Below are positions 35,816 through 45,597 of a stretch of 64,000 bases of DNA, piece after piece (the first letter of the stretch is position 1; each line of letters opens with the position of its first letter). The notes under the pieces are model-generated. The model saw only the letters and a program-made list of their open reading frames with translations, did no database searches and was not told where the DNA came from. Source of the stretch: Streptomyces sp. Ru73 (GTDB lineage: Bacteria; Actinomycetota; Actinomycetes; Streptomycetales; Streptomycetaceae); contig NZ_PQSQ01000017.1 of NCBI RefSeq assembly GCF_002920575.1, positions 1 through 64,000 on the forward strand, given 5' to 3'. The translations under genes were made by a program, and so were the position numbers.

Positions 35816-37936
35816 GTGACCGCCGAGATGTCCGTGCCGTCCACCGCCGTGCTGACCGGGGCAGACCGGGACGGATCCAACTACACCGCGCGGCATCTCC
35901 TCGTCCTGGAGGGCCTGGAGGCCGTCCGCAAGCGCCCCGGCATGTACATCGGCTCCACCGACAGCCGTGGCCTGATGCACTGCCTGTGGGAAATCATCGA
36001 CAACTCCGTCGACGAGGCGCTGGGCGGCTACTGCGACCGCATCGAGGTGGTCCTGCACGACGACGGCTCCGTCGAGGTCAAGGACAACGGGCGCGGCATC
36101 CCCGTCGATGTCGAGCCCAAAACCGGCCTCAGCGGCGTTGAGGTCGTCATGACCAAGCTGCACGCGGGCGGCAAGTTCGGTGGCGGCTCCTACGCCGCCT
36201 CCGGCGGTCTGCACGGCGTCGGCGCCTCCGTGGTCAACGCCCTCTCCGCCCGCCTGGACGTCGAGGTCGACCGCAACAGCAAGACCCACTCCATCAGCTT
36301 CCGGCGCGGCGTCCCCGGCATCTTCACCGAGTCGGGCCCCGATGCCCCGTTCGACCCCACCGGCGGCCTCATCAAGGGCAAGCGCATCCCGAAGACCCGT
36401 ACGGGCACCCGCGTGCGCTACTGGGCCGACCGCCAGATCTTCCTCAAGGACGCCCGGCTCTCCCTGGAGACGCTGCACGCCCGCGCCCGCCAGACCGCCT
36501 TCCTCGTGCCCGGCCTCACCCTTGTCGTACGGGACGAGCGCGGCCTCGACGGCGAGGGGCCGACCGAGGAGACCTTCCACTACGACGGCGGCATCAGCGA
36601 GTTCTGCGAGTACCTCGCCCAGGACAAGGCCGTCTGCGACGTGCTGCGCCTCTCGGGGCAGGGCACCTTCAAGGAGACGGTGCCCGTCCTGGACGACCGC
36701 GGCCACATGACGCCCACCGAGGTCACGCGTGAGCTCGGCGTGGACATCGCGCTGCGCTGGGGCACCGGGTACGACACGACCATCAAGTCGTTCGTGAACA
36801 TCATCGCCACCCCGAAGGGCGGCACCCACGTCACCGGCTTCGAACGCTCCGTGACCAAGACGGTCAATGAGGCGCTGCGCTCCGCCAAGCTGCTGCGCGT
36901 CGCCGAGGACGACATCGTCAAGGACGACGCCCTCGAAGGGCTCACGGCGGTCGTCACCGTACGGCTGGCCGAGCCGCAGTTCGAGGGCCAGACCAAGGAG
37001 GTGCTCGGCACCTCGGCCGCCAACCGCATCGTCGCCAACGTGGTCGCCAAGGAGCTCAAGGCGTTCCTGACCTCCACCAAGCGCGACGCGAAGGCGCAGG
37101 CCCGCGCGGTCCTGGAGAAGGCCGTCGCGGCCGCCCGTACGCGCATCGCGGCCCGGCAGCACAAGGAGGCGCAGCGCAGGAAGACCGCGCTGGAGTCCTC
37201 CTCGCTCCCCGCCAAGCTGGCCGACTGCCGCAGCGACGACGTGGACCGCAGCGAGCTGTTCATCGTCGAGGGGGACTCCGCGCTCGGTACCGCCAAGCTC
37301 GCCCGCAATTCCGAGTTCCAGGCGCTGCTGCCCATCCGCGGCAAGATCCTCAACGTCCAGAAGTCCTCGGTCTCGGACATGCTGAAGAACGCCGAGTGCG
37401 GCGCGATCATCCAGGTGATAGGAGCCGGCTCGGGCCGCACCTTCGACATCGACGCGGCCCGCTACGGCAAGGTCATTTTCCTCGCCGACGCCGATGTCGA
37501 CGGCGCCCACATCCGTACCCTGCTGCTCACGCTCTTCCAGCGGTACATGCGCCCGATGATCGAACAGGGCCGGGTCTTCTCCGCCGTGCCGCCGCTGCAC
37601 CGCGTGGAGCTGATCAACCCCAAGAAGGGCCAGGACAAGTACATCTACACGTACTCGGACAACGAGCTGCGGCAGACCCTGCTGGAACTCCAGCGCAAGA
37701 ACATCCGTTTCAAGGACAGCATCCAGCGCTACAAGGGCCTGGGCGAGATGGACGCCGACCAGCTCGCCGAGACCACGATGGACCCCCGCCACCGCACCCT
37801 GCGCCGGATCAACATCAGCGACCTGGAGGCCGCCGAAAAGGCCTTCGACCTGCTCATGGGCAACGAGGTCGCGCCGCGCAAGGAGTTCATCAGCAGCTCC
37901 GCCGCGTCCCTGGACCTCTCGCGCATCGACACCTGA
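35816..37936 (+). CDS. parE: Topoisomerase IV subunit B (ParE; second GyrB-type subunit)
   Basis: 706 residues. The GHKL ATPase is intact: EAVRKRPGMYIGST, WEIIDNSVDEALGGY, DNGRGIPVD, GGSYAASGGLHGVGASVVNAL. The toprim domain has EGDSALGTAKLARNSEFQALLPIRGKILNV (Glu at about 485) and LADADVDGAHIRTLLLTLF (about 558 onwards). The ALG after EGDS, where gyrases have AGG, and its separate location from the DnaA-linked gyrB argue for the ParE assignment over GyrB. With ParC (49038-51503) it should decatenate chromosomes. GTG 35816 starts the protein with GAGGAG-like sequence (AGCGAGGAGCGAAC) before it. Confidence 0.93.
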   Translation: MTAEMSVPSTAVLTGADRDGSNYTARHLLVLEGLEAVRKRPGMYIGSTDSRGLMHCLWEIIDNSVDEALGGYCDRIEVVLHDDGSVEVKDNGRGIPVDVEPKTGLSGVEVVMTKLHAGGKFGGGSYAASGGLHGVGASVVNALSARLDVEVDRNSKTHSISFRRGVPGIFTESGPDAPFDPTGGLIKGKRIPKTRTGTRVRYWADRQIFLKDARLSLETLHARARQTAFLVPGLTLVVRDERGLDGEGPTEETFHYDGGISEFCEYLAQDKAVCDVLRLSGQGTFKETVPVLDDRGHMTPTEVTRELGVDIALRWGTGYDTTIKSFVNIIATPKGGTHVTGFERSVTKTVNEALRSAKLLRVAEDDIVKDDALEGLTAVVTVRLAEPQFEGQTKEVLGTSAANRIVANVVAKELKAFLTSTKRDAKAQARAVLEKAVAAARTRIAARQHKEAQRRKTALESSSLPAKLADCRSDDVDRSELFIVEGDSALGTAKLARNSEFQALLPIRGKILNVQKSSVSDMLKNAECGAIIQVIGAGSGRTFDIDAARYGKVIFLADADVDGAHIRTLLLTLFQRYMRPMIEQGRVFSAVPPLHRVELINPKKGQDKYIYTYSDNELRQTLLELQRKNIRFKDSIQRYKGLGEMDADQLAETTMDPRHRTLRRINISDLEAAEKAFDLLMGNEVAPRKEFISSSAASLDLSRIDT

Positions 37937-37949
37937 TCCCGACTGCCGC

Positions 37950-37985
37950 GCGCGGGCCGTCCACCCACGGGTGGACGGCCCGCGC
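37950..37985 (+). terminator. parE terminator, 17-bp perfect stem
   Basis: 37950-37966 and 37969-37985 are perfect complements with a 2-nt loop as written, 14 bp past the parE stop. Confidence 0.85.
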
Positions 37986-38087
37986 CGCATCTCCACCCGG
38001 GTCCCACCCGCGGGCCGATCCGCACGCCGCCACGCGTTCCTAGCGTGGAAAGCGTCGAAATCGTCCCCCGAAACGGAGGCCCCAGCC

Positions 38088-38579
38088 ATGGGCGGCGTGC
38101 CCGAAATCCTCGTCATCGCGGCGGTCGCCGCCCTCGTCGTCGTCCGGCAGTTCGGCGCCCGGAAGGTCAGCAGCGACCGCAGGTGGTGGGTGCTGCCCGC
38201 CGTCCTGGGCTACGTCGCCATCAGCCGGTCCGACGGCGCGCTCCTGGACCCCGCGCACCAGGCCGTCTCCGCGGTCCTCCTCGGCGCAGGCATCGCCGCC
38301 GGCCTCGTCACGGGCGCCGGCACCGCCTGGACCATGCGCCTGTGGACCGGCCCGGACGGCACGGTCTGGGCCAAGGGACGCGGCGTCACGGCCGCCGTCT
38401 GGGCCACGGGCATCGCCGTACGCCTCGCCCTCCTCGGCATCGGCACCCTCCTGGGCGTCCACCTGAACGCCCAGGCCACCACCCTCACCGTCGCGGCCCT
38501 GCTGCTCGCCCAGACCGGCGCCCTGGCCTGGCGGGCCGGGACGCTCAGCCCGTCGTACGGTGTTGCTGCCCCCAGGTGA
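38088..38579 (+). CDS. DUF1453-type membrane protein
   Basis: 163 residues, mostly hydrophobic, with four or five predicted membrane segments (VPEILVIAAVAALVVV, VLPAVLGYVAI, AVSAVLLGAGIAAGLVTGAG, AAVWATGIAVRLALLGIGTLLG, LTVAALLLAQTGALAW). It resembles the DUF1453/CcdC family. Function unknown. ATG 38088 has GGAGG 10 nt upstream. It ends 29 bp before the sensor kinase gene, so the membrane protein and the following two-component pair are likely one operon. Confidence 0.75.
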   Translation: MGGVPEILVIAAVAALVVVRQFGARKVSSDRRWWVLPAVLGYVAISRSDGALLDPAHQAVSAVLLGAGIAAGLVTGAGTAWTMRLWTGPDGTVWAKGRGVTAAVWATGIAVRLALLGIGTLLGVHLNAQATTLTVAALLLAQTGALAWRAGTLSPSYGVAAPR

Positions 38580-38608
38580 GCCCCCACGAGGAACAGGAGC
38601 GCCCATCC

Positions 38609-39808
38609 GTGCCGCTGCCCACGTCGCCGCGCTCCTGGACGCGCTGGCCGCTGCGCGAAGCCCTCTCCCACGCGGGCGTCAGCCCCATGCGCCGCCGGCT
38701 CGGCCGGCTCATCCGCCTCGTCGTGCTGGGCGCGCTGCTGTGGAGCGCGGCCACCGACCGCGACCTGCACGGCTGGGTCGTGCCCGCCGGCGCGGCCGGC
38801 GTCCTCGTCGCCGGCGCCGCCTTCTGGGCCTTCTTCCGGGCCACCCTCCGGCACCTGCTGTGGCCCTCCGTGGCCCTGCTGCTCTTCATGGAGGCCACGG
38901 CCTTCGGCTTCCACGAGGCGGGGCTGACCGTCCCCGCCGTCGTCCTGTGGTGCGCCTGCGCCGTCACCGCGCTCGAACGCCTCCCGCTGGCCGCGGCGGT
39001 CCCCTGCACCGCCGTGGCCCTCGCCGCGTTCGCCCTGCTCAACGGCGACGGACTGTGGGCCACGGCGCTCGCCACCGGCGGGCTGGCCCTCGCCGGCTAC
39101 ACGCTCCGGCTGGACGCCGAGGCGCGCGGCGGCGCCCAGCGCCTCCTGGCCCAGGAGCGTGCGGCGCGCGCCGCCGAGGCCGAGGCCCGGGCCGCCGAGG
39201 CCGAATCGGCGGCGCTGGCCGAGCGCGGCCGGATCGCCCGCGAGATCCACGACGTACTCGCGCACAGCCTCAGCGCCCAGCTCGTGCACCTGGAAGCCGC
39301 CCGTCTGCTCATCGAACGCAGCCCCGACCTGGAGGGTTCCCGTACACAGCTGCTCGAACGGGTGACGGCGGCCCGCAAGATGGCCCGCGAGGGCCTGGAC
39401 GGCACCCGGGAGGCCCTGTCCGCGCTGCGCGGCGACATGGCACCCGTGGAGGCGTTCCTGCGCGAGCTGGCCGCCACGGAGGGCGCCCGGCTGGACGTGG
39501 TGGGGGAGAGCCGCACGCTGCCCCCGGAGGCCGGCCTCGCGGTGCGCAGGGTCGCCCAGGAGGCGCTGACCAACGTCCGCAAGCACGCCCCCGGGGCGCG
39601 CGTGGAGCTGCGCCTGGAGTACGCGGCGGACGAGGTGGGGCTGCGGGTGCGCGACCACGGGGGCCGCGGCGTGCCCGGTGAACTGGCGGCCAGCGGCTCC
39701 GGATACGGTCTGCGGGGGATGCGGGAGCGCGCCGAACTGCTCGGCGGGACGCTGGAGTCCGGTCCCGACGAGGGAGGTTTCCTGGTGTGGCTGCGAGTAC
39801 CGGTGTGA
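38609..39808 (+). CDS. NarL-type sensor histidine kinase (HisKA_3)
   Basis: 399 residues. Five or so membrane segments occupy the first 160 residues (IRLVVLGALLW, VPAGAAGVLVAGAAFWAF, LWPSVALLLFMEA and others) with no large external loop. An Ala-rich coiled coil (AQERAARAAEAEARAAEAES) leads to the HisKA_3 box RGRIAREIHDVLAHSLSAQLVHLE, phosphoacceptor His at residue 214. The HATPase part has VRRVAQEALTNVRKHAP and a G box GSGYGLRGMRERAELLGG. GTG 38609 has CAGGAG upstream. It overlaps the next gene, its response regulator, by 22 nt. Confidence 0.88.
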   Translation: MPLPTSPRSWTRWPLREALSHAGVSPMRRRLGRLIRLVVLGALLWSAATDRDLHGWVVPAGAAGVLVAGAAFWAFFRATLRHLLWPSVALLLFMEATAFGFHEAGLTVPAVVLWCACAVTALERLPLAAAVPCTAVALAAFALLNGDGLWATALATGGLALAGYTLRLDAEARGGAQRLLAQERAARAAEAEARAAEAESAALAERGRIAREIHDVLAHSLSAQLVHLEAARLLIERSPDLEGSRTQLLERVTAARKMAREGLDGTREALSALRGDMAPVEAFLRELAATEGARLDVVGESRTLPPEAGLAVRRVAQEALTNVRKHAPGARVELRLEYAADEVGLRVRDHGGRGVPGELAASGSGYGLRGMRERAELLGGTLESGPDEGGFLVWLRVPV

Positions 39809-40473
39809 GTGCGCGCGTCGTGGTCGCCGACGACCAGACCGTGGTGCGCGAGGGCATCGTGATGCTGCTCGGGCTGCTGCCCGGCATCGAGGTCGTCGGC
39901 TCGGCGGCCGACGGTGACGAGGCGGTCCGGCTGACCGCCGAACTGTCCCCGGACGTCGTCCTGATGGACCTGCGGATGCCGCGCTGCGACGGCGTGGAGG
40001 CGACGCGCCGCATCAGGGAGCAGCACCCCGCCACCCAGGTCGTCGTGCTCACCACGTACGCCGACGACGAGTCGCTCTTCCCCGCCCTTCAGGCCGGTGC
40101 CCGCGGGTACCTCACGAAGGACGCCGACGGTGACGAGATCGTGCGGGCCGTCGAGGACGTCATGTCGGGGCACGCGGGGCTCTCGCCCCAGGTGCAGCGA
40201 CGGCTGCTGGAACGGTTCGCCGGGAGCCCCGTACCGCCGCCCGCCCCGGAGGTCGCGCCGGAGCCGCCCGACGGGCTCACCGCCCGCGAGACCGAAGTGC
40301 TCACGCTGGTCGCCGAGGGGCTCTCCAACCCCGAGATCGCCCGCCGGCTGCACGTCTCCACCGCCACGGTGAAGACCCACATCAACAACCTCTTCGCCAA
40401 GGCGGGGCTCCGCGACCGGGCACAGGCGATCCACTACGCCTACCGGCACGGCATCGCGCAGCCCCCGAGGTGA
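39787..40473 (+). CDS. NarL/FixJ-type response regulator
   Basis: 228 residues. The receiver domain has VVADDQTVVREG, phosphoacceptor Asp in VVLMDLRMP, VVLTTYADDESLF and YLTKDADGDEI. The LuxR-type HTH is GLTARETEVLTLVAEGLSNP, then EIARRLHVSTATVKTHINNL. GTG 39787 has GGGAGG 9 nt upstream and overlaps the kinase gene, indicating translational coupling; GTG 39805 (GTGA overlap) is an alternative. The pair (membrane protein, kinase, regulator) forms one module; its signal and targets are not evident. Confidence 0.9.
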   Translation: MAASTGVSARVVVADDQTVVREGIVMLLGLLPGIEVVGSAADGDEAVRLTAELSPDVVLMDLRMPRCDGVEATRRIREQHPATQVVVLTTYADDESLFPALQAGARGYLTKDADGDEIVRAVEDVMSGHAGLSPQVQRRLLERFAGSPVPPPAPEVAPEPPDGLTARETEVLTLVAEGLSNPEIARRLHVSTATVKTHINNLFAKAGLRDRAQAIHYAYRHGIAQPPR

Positions 40474-40641
40474 CCCGCAAGCCTGTCGCGGGCCCGTATA
40501 AGTGCTCAACACGGCTGTGAAACATCCCAGTTGGTCCGTCACCTGATGGGGTGAAGGATTCGCAATGGATGTCCGGGAACCACCGAGTCTGTCCATCCTT
40601 GGGCCCACGGCCAGACAGGCCGCGGATCAAGGAGATGCCCG

Positions 40642-41217
40642 GTGGAGAAGCACGACGGCCGCCCGGCCGGAGCCGTACGGCTCGACGACCCCTGGTACGA
40701 CGCCCCCGCCTCCGTACGGGGCACCCAGGGAGCGGCCGGACCGGAGGACACGGAGGAGACGCAGCCGCAGGAGCCGGCCGCGGACACGCACACGGGCGGC
40801 ACGGAGCCGGTGACGGACGACGCCCCCGAGCTCGCCTGGCCCGGCCTTCCGGCGCAGCGCAACGGCGCCCCTCAGGCGCCCGGCGCCCCCACCGACGCCG
40901 ACGTCTACCTCGCCGTCCAGCGCAGCGCCGCCTTCCAGGAAGTACGCCGCCGCTACCGCAGCTTCGTCGTCCCCGCCAGCCTCCTGTTCCTCACCTGGTA
41001 CCTGGCCTACGTCATCGCCGCCGTCACCGCACCCGGGCTGATGGCGCGCCAGGTGCTGGGCCCACTCAATGTCGCCATGCTCGCCGGGCTCGGACAGTTC
41101 GTCACGACCTTCCTGCTCACCTGGGCCTACGCCCGGCACGCCCGGCTGCGCCGGGACCGCGCCGCGCTCGACCTGCGCTGGGAGACCCAGGAGATGACGA
41201 GGGGAAACGTCCGTTGA
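40642..41217 (+). CDS. DUF485-type small membrane protein of an acetate-type symporter
   Basis: 191 residues. The first 85 residues are acidic and Pro-rich. The DUF485 part has VQRSAAFQEVRRRYRSFVVPASLLFLTWYLAYV, and LNVAMLAGLGQFVTTFLLTWAYARHARL: two membrane helices. In many bacteria DUF485 proteins are encoded just before the ActP/MctC symporter, as here, and probably assist it. GTG 40642 follows AAGGAG. Its stop overlaps the start of the symporter (TTGA at 41214-41217). Confidence 0.85.
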   Translation: MEKHDGRPAGAVRLDDPWYDAPASVRGTQGAAGPEDTEETQPQEPAADTHTGGTEPVTDDAPELAWPGLPAQRNGAPQAPGAPTDADVYLAVQRSAAFQEVRRRYRSFVVPASLLFLTWYLAYVIAAVTAPGLMARQVLGPLNVAMLAGLGQFVTTFLLTWAYARHARLRRDRAALDLRWETQEMTRGNVR

Positions 41218-42899
41218 TCAGCCGCTCGACCGTCCTCGCCGCTCCCGCGGCGACCGAGGACCACCACCTCCTGGCCATGGTCCTCTTCAGCGTCTTCGTC
41301 GCCGTGACCCTCGCGGTCACGGCGTGGGCCGGCCGCCGCAGACACGGCTCGGCAGAGGAGTTCTACGCGGGCGGGAGGCTGTTCTCCCCCATGGAGAACG
41401 GTTTCGCCATCGCCGGTGACTACATGTCGGCCGCCTCCTTCCTCGGCATCTCCGGCCTGATCGCCCTCTTCGGGTACGACGGCCTGCTCTACTCCGTCGG
41501 CTTCCTCGTCGCCTGGCTCCTGGTCCTCTTCCTGGTCGCCGAACTGGTCCGCAACTGCGGCCGCTACACCCTCGCCGACGTCGTCGCCTCCCGTATGCGC
41601 CGCCGCCCCGTACGCATCGCCGCCGGCGCCTCCTCCGTCACCGTCTCCCTGCTCTACCTCGTCGCCCAGATGGTCGGCGCCGGCAGCCTCGTCGCCCTCC
41701 TGCTCGGCGGCACCGGGCACACGGCCCGCACCTGGACCGTCATCGGCGTCGGCGCCCTCATGGTCATTTACGTGATCTTCGGCGGCATGCGGGCCACCAC
41801 CTGGATCCAGATCATCAAGGCCGTGCTCCTCATGGGCGGCGCCATCGCCCTCACCGCACTCGTGCTGACCCGCTTCCACGGAAACCTCGGCACGCTGCTC
41901 ACGACGGCCGCGCAGCGCAGCGGCCACGGCACCGACTTCCTCGCACCGGGCCTCAAGTACGGCGGCAGCTGGGCCGCCCGGCTGGACTTCCTCAGCCTCG
42001 GTCTCGCCCTCGTCCTCGGGACAGCAGGGCTGCCGCACATCCTGTCCCGCTTCTACACCGTGCCCACGGCCCGCGCCGCCCGCCGGTCCGTCGTCTGGTC
42101 GATCGGCCTGATCGGCAGCTTCTACCTGATGACCATCGTGCTCGGCTTCGGCGCCGCCGCCGTCCTCGGGACCGGCGCCGTACGGGCCGCCAACCCGGCC
42201 GGCAACACCGCCGTGCCGCTCCTCGCGCTCGACCTGGGCGGCGGCCCCGACTCCACCGGTGGAACGATCCTCTTCGCCGTCGTCGCGGCCATCGCCTTCG
42301 CCACCATCCTCGCCGTCGTCGCCGGCATCACCCTGGCCTCGTCCGCCTCGGTCGCCCACGACCTGTACGGCGCCCTGCGGCGCAACCGTCGCGCCGGACG
42401 CCCAGCGGTACCCCCGGAGCCCGGCACGGCCTCTCACGGCCGGACAGGCGGCTTCCGCGAGGTCGCCGTCGCCCGGCTCGCCGCCGCCCTGGTCGGAGCG
42501 GGCGCCATCGCCCTCGCCCTCCTCGCCCAGAACCTCAACGTGGCCTTCCTCGTCGGCCTCGCCTTCGCCGTCGCCGCCTCGGCCAACCTCCCCGTACTCC
42601 TCTACGCCCTCTTCTGGCGCCGCTTCACCACCAGGGGAGCCGTCTGGTCCGTCTACGGAGGGCTGCTGCCCGCACTCGCCCTCGTGGCGCTCTCCCCGGT
42701 CGTCTCGGGAAACCCCGCGGCGATCTTCCCCCACCTGGACTTCCAGCTCTTCCCCCTGGAGAACCCGGGCATCGTCTCCATCCCCCTGGGCTTCCTCTCC
42801 GGCTGGCTCGGCACGGTCACCTCAGCGCAGGCCCCGGACGCCGCGGCCCGCCACGCGGAAACCGAGGTGCGGGCGCTCACGGGGGCGGGGGCGGCCTGA
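41214..42899 (+). CDS. Sodium:solute symporter (ActP/MctC-like cation/monocarboxylate)
   Basis: 561 residues, about 13 membrane segments. Signatures of the SSS family: EEFYAGGRLFSPMENGFAIAGDYMSAASFLGISGLIALFGYDGLLYSVGFLVAWLLVLFLVAELVRNCGRYTLADVVASRM, then FGGMRATTWIQIIKAVLLMGG and GLPHILSRFYTV. The pattern is that of cation/acetate symporter ActP; substrates could be acetate, propionate or pyruvate. TTG 41214 overlaps the stop of the DUF485 gene and has GAGGGG upstream. A CitA/CitB-type two-component system is encoded convergently next to it and is a plausible regulator. Confidence 0.9.
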   Translation: MISRSTVLAAPAATEDHHLLAMVLFSVFVAVTLAVTAWAGRRRHGSAEEFYAGGRLFSPMENGFAIAGDYMSAASFLGISGLIALFGYDGLLYSVGFLVAWLLVLFLVAELVRNCGRYTLADVVASRMRRRPVRIAAGASSVTVSLLYLVAQMVGAGSLVALLLGGTGHTARTWTVIGVGALMVIYVIFGGMRATTWIQIIKAVLLMGGAIALTALVLTRFHGNLGTLLTTAAQRSGHGTDFLAPGLKYGGSWAARLDFLSLGLALVLGTAGLPHILSRFYTVPTARAARRSVVWSIGLIGSFYLMTIVLGFGAAAVLGTGAVRAANPAGNTAVPLLALDLGGGPDSTGGTILFAVVAAIAFATILAVVAGITLASSASVAHDLYGALRRNRRAGRPAVPPEPGTASHGRTGGFREVAVARLAAALVGAGAIALALLAQNLNVAFLVGLAFAVAASANLPVLLYALFWRRFTTRGAVWSVYGGLLPALALVALSPVVSGNPAAIFPHLDFQLFPLENPGIVSIPLGFLSGWLGTVTSAQAPDAAARHAETEVRALTGAGAA

Positions 42900-42935
42900 G
42901 GGGGCTTGATCGAGGTGGATGCTTGAGGGGGCTTG

Positions 42936-42967
42936 CTTGAGGGGCGGCGGGGCCCGGCCCCCTCAAG
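42936..42967. terminator. Hairpin between the symporter and the response-regulator gene
   Basis: CTTGAGGGG and CCCCTCAAG form a perfect 9-bp outer stem around a GC-rich centre, in the convergent gap. Confidence 0.7.
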
Positions 42968-43097
42968 GAGCTCGGGGCTCGGCCTCTCGAGGGGCTCCGG
43001 GCCGGGGCCCTGAGGGCGCTGCGTGACTCGGCCCCCGAGGGCGGCCCGCCGTCCGGGCCTCGGGGCCCGCTCCTCTGCAGGTCGACGACCGGCCGCC

Positions 43098-43772
43098 TCA
43101 GACCCAGTCGTACCGATGCTCCGGGCGGCCCGTCTCGCCGTACCGGAGCGTCAGCCGGACCCGCCCGGCACGCTCCAGCAGCTTCAGATACCGCTGCGCG
43201 GTCTGCCGGCTGAGCCCCGCCTGCCGGGCCACCTCCTGGGCGGACAGCGCACTGTCGGCGGACCGCAGCACGGACCGCACCCGGTCCGCCGTCGCCGTCG
43301 AATGCCCCTTGGGCAGCTCGGCCGGCCCGGCGTTGGCACCGCCCAGCGCCCCGAAGATCCGGTCCACCTCGGACTGCTCGGCCTGCCCGCCGTCCTCGAA
43401 GGTACGGCGCAACGCGGCGTACCCCTCGAGCTTCGACCGCAGCCCCGCGAACGTGAACGGCTTCACCAGATACTGCAGCGCCCCGTGCCGCATCGCGGCC
43501 CGCACCGTGGCGACGTCACGCGCCGCCGTCACCATGATCACGTCCGTGTGCAGGCCGCGCTGCCGCAGCCGCGCCACCAGCTGCAGCCCCGTCTCGTCGG
43601 GAAGGTAGTGATCCAGCAGGACCAGATCGACGGGCGTGCCCTCCAGCACCGCCAGCGCCTCCGCCGCACTGTGCGCCTGCGCCACGACCCGGAAACCGGC
43701 GATCTTCGTGACGTACGCGGCATTGATCCCGGCCACCCGGACGTCGTCGTCGACGACGAGCACGTCGATCAT
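43098..43772 (-). CDS. CitB/DcuR-type response regulator
   Basis: 224 residues. Receiver: IDVLVVDDDVRVAGINAAYV, Asp in LVLLDHYLPDETG, ITVTAARDV-like (here IMVTAARDVATV) and YLVKPFTF. The C-terminal HTH reads LSAQEVARQAGLSRQTAQRYLKLLERAGRV. ATG 43772 overlaps the stop of the kinase gene by 4 nt (43769-43772), so the two are one operon. By family and by the neighbouring symporter it probably controls uptake of a carboxylate. Confidence 0.9.
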   Translation of the reverse strand: MIDVLVVDDDVRVAGINAAYVTKIAGFRVVAQAHSAAEALAVLEGTPVDLVLLDHYLPDETGLQLVARLRQRGLHTDVIMVTAARDVATVRAAMRHGALQYLVKPFTFAGLRSKLEGYAALRRTFEDGGQAEQSEVDRIFGALGGANAGPAELPKGHSTATADRVRSVLRSADSALSAQEVARQAGLSRQTAQRYLKLLERAGRVRLTLRYGETGRPEHRYDWV

Positions 43773-45496
43773 CGTGCGCCTCCCAAGGGGTCCGGCAGGG
43801 ATTCCCCGTCCGCGTCGGAGCCATGCGTCTCCGACAGGGCGTCCGCGAGCGCGTCGGGGAGCGTGACCGTGAACCGCGCCCCGCCGCCCGGACGCTCGTC
43901 CACCTCGGCACCGCCCCCGTAACGCTCGGCCAGCCGCCGCACGAGGACCAGCCCGATGCCCCGCTGCCCGTGCGCCGGCGGCTCCTTCGTCGTCCAGCCC
44001 TCCGTGAAGATCTCCTGACGCCGCTCCCGCGGCACACCCGGACCGTTGTCACTCACCCGCACGATCGCCGTGCGGCCCTCGGCCCGCACCTCCACCTCGA
44101 CCTGCCCGTCCCGCTCACCGGCCGCCGCGTCCAGCGCGTTGTCGACCAGATTGCCGACCACCGTCACCAGACCGTGCGGATCCACCACCCGGTCCGGCAA
44201 CCGCGTCGTCGGCGCGATGCTCAGCGAAACCCCGCGCTCGGTCGCCACCGTCGCCTTGCCCACCAGCAACGCCGCCAGCAGCGGATCGTGCACCCGCTCC
44301 GTGACCTGCTCCGCCGTGGCCCGGTGCACGCCGACCGCCTGCGTCACGAACTCCACCGCCTCCTCGTACAGCCCCAGTTCGAGCAACCCGAGGAGCGTGT
44401 GCAGCCGGTTCGCGTGCTCATGGTCCTGCGCGCGCAACGCGTCGATCAGCCCCCGCGTACCGTCCAGCTCACGCCCCAGCCGCTCCAGCTCCGTACGGTC
44501 CCGCAACGTGACCACGGCGCCACCGTCACCCGTCGGCATCCGGTTCGCCACGAGGACCCGCTGCCCACTGACCGTGAGCAGATCGGCCCCCGAAGCCCGG
44601 CCGACCAGCACATCCGTCGTACGCCCCGGCGGCAGCACCGACTCCAGGGGGCGCCCGGTGTCCTCCGCACGCAGGTCCAGCAGCCGCTGCGCCTCGTCGT
44701 TCATCAGCCGGATGCGCCCGTGCCCGTCCAGCGCGACGAATCCCTCACGGATGCCGTGCAGCATCGCCTCCCGCTCGGCCAGCAGCGCGGAGATGTCGGA
44801 AAACGCCAGGTCATGGGTGCGACGCTGCAGCCTGCGCGCGACGAGGTACGCGGCCAGCGCGCCCACCGCGAGCGCCCCGCCCGCGTACGCCAGCAGATCC
44901 GGCACGGTCGACAGCAGCCGCTGCTGCACACTCTCGTACGCGATGCCGACGGACACGGCGCCCACGATGCGGCCATGATCGTCCCGCAGCGGGACCTTGC
45001 CGCGTGCCGAGCGGCCGAGCGTGCCCTCGTCGATCTGCATGACCTCCCGCCCGGAGAGGGCGGCACTCGGGTCGGTCGAGACGTGCCGGCCGATCTCCCG
45101 CGGGTCCGTGTGCGACCAGCGCACGCCGTGCTCATCCATGACCACGACGTACTCGGCACCGGTCGCCCGCCGAATCCGCTCGGCCACCGACTGCACCGGG
45201 CCGCCGGGGGACGGGCGCGAGGCCGCCAGAGCCTCGTCCAGCTGCGGCTGCGCGGCAGTGGTCTGGGCAATGGCCAGGGCCCGGCGCATGGCCTGGTCGT
45301 CCAGCTGCGCGCTGAGCGGAGCGAGGAAGAGACCGGTCGCCAGCGCGGTGACGCCCGCGGCGATGGCCAGCTGCACCAGCAGCACCTGCGCGAAGACCCG
45401 GCGGGGCCAGCGCAGCCGCAACCGCGCCCGGCCGCCGCTCCGCGGCTCACCGGCCGTGGCGGGCACGCCCGCTCTCTCGTCGCCTCTGTCGCCCAT
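43769..45496 (-). CDS. CitA/DcuS-type sensor histidine kinase
   Basis: 575 residues. One membrane helix (VLLVQLAIAAGVTALATGLFLAP), a periplasmic-type PASTA-free sensor of about 150 residues with the CitA-like MQIDEGTLGRSARGKVPLRDDHGRIVGAVSVGIA, a second helix (LLAYAGGALAVGALAAYLVA), a cytoplasmic PAS domain (GIREGFVALDGHGRIRLMNDEA) and a Spo0B-like His box (AQDHEHANRLHTLLGLLELG, phosphoacceptor His within it). HATPase: VVGNLVDNALDAAAG and GIGLVLVRRLAERYGG. ATG 45496 is chosen because the longer frame to 45616 begins in non-coding-looking sequence; its ribosome site is weak. Confidence 0.88.
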   Translation of the reverse strand: MGDRGDERAGVPATAGEPRSGGRARLRLRWPRRVFAQVLLVQLAIAAGVTALATGLFLAPLSAQLDDQAMRRALAIAQTTAAQPQLDEALAASRPSPGGPVQSVAERIRRATGAEYVVVMDEHGVRWSHTDPREIGRHVSTDPSAALSGREVMQIDEGTLGRSARGKVPLRDDHGRIVGAVSVGIAYESVQQRLLSTVPDLLAYAGGALAVGALAAYLVARRLQRRTHDLAFSDISALLAEREAMLHGIREGFVALDGHGRIRLMNDEAQRLLDLRAEDTGRPLESVLPPGRTTDVLVGRASGADLLTVSGQRVLVANRMPTGDGGAVVTLRDRTELERLGRELDGTRGLIDALRAQDHEHANRLHTLLGLLELGLYEEAVEFVTQAVGVHRATAEQVTERVHDPLLAALLVGKATVATERGVSLSIAPTTRLPDRVVDPHGLVTVVGNLVDNALDAAAGERDGQVEVEVRAEGRTAIVRVSDNGPGVPRERRQEIFTEGWTTKEPPAHGQRGIGLVLVRRLAERYGGGAEVDERPGGGARFTVTLPDALADALSETHGSDADGESLPDPLGGAR

Positions 45497-45597
45497 ATGA
45501 ACGAACAGTAAGCCGGGCGACGGGAGCCGGGTAATTGCGGGGGCCGGGCCGCGCCGCCGACCGCGCCGGACACCCGGCGGCGAGGCCCCCGCGAAAG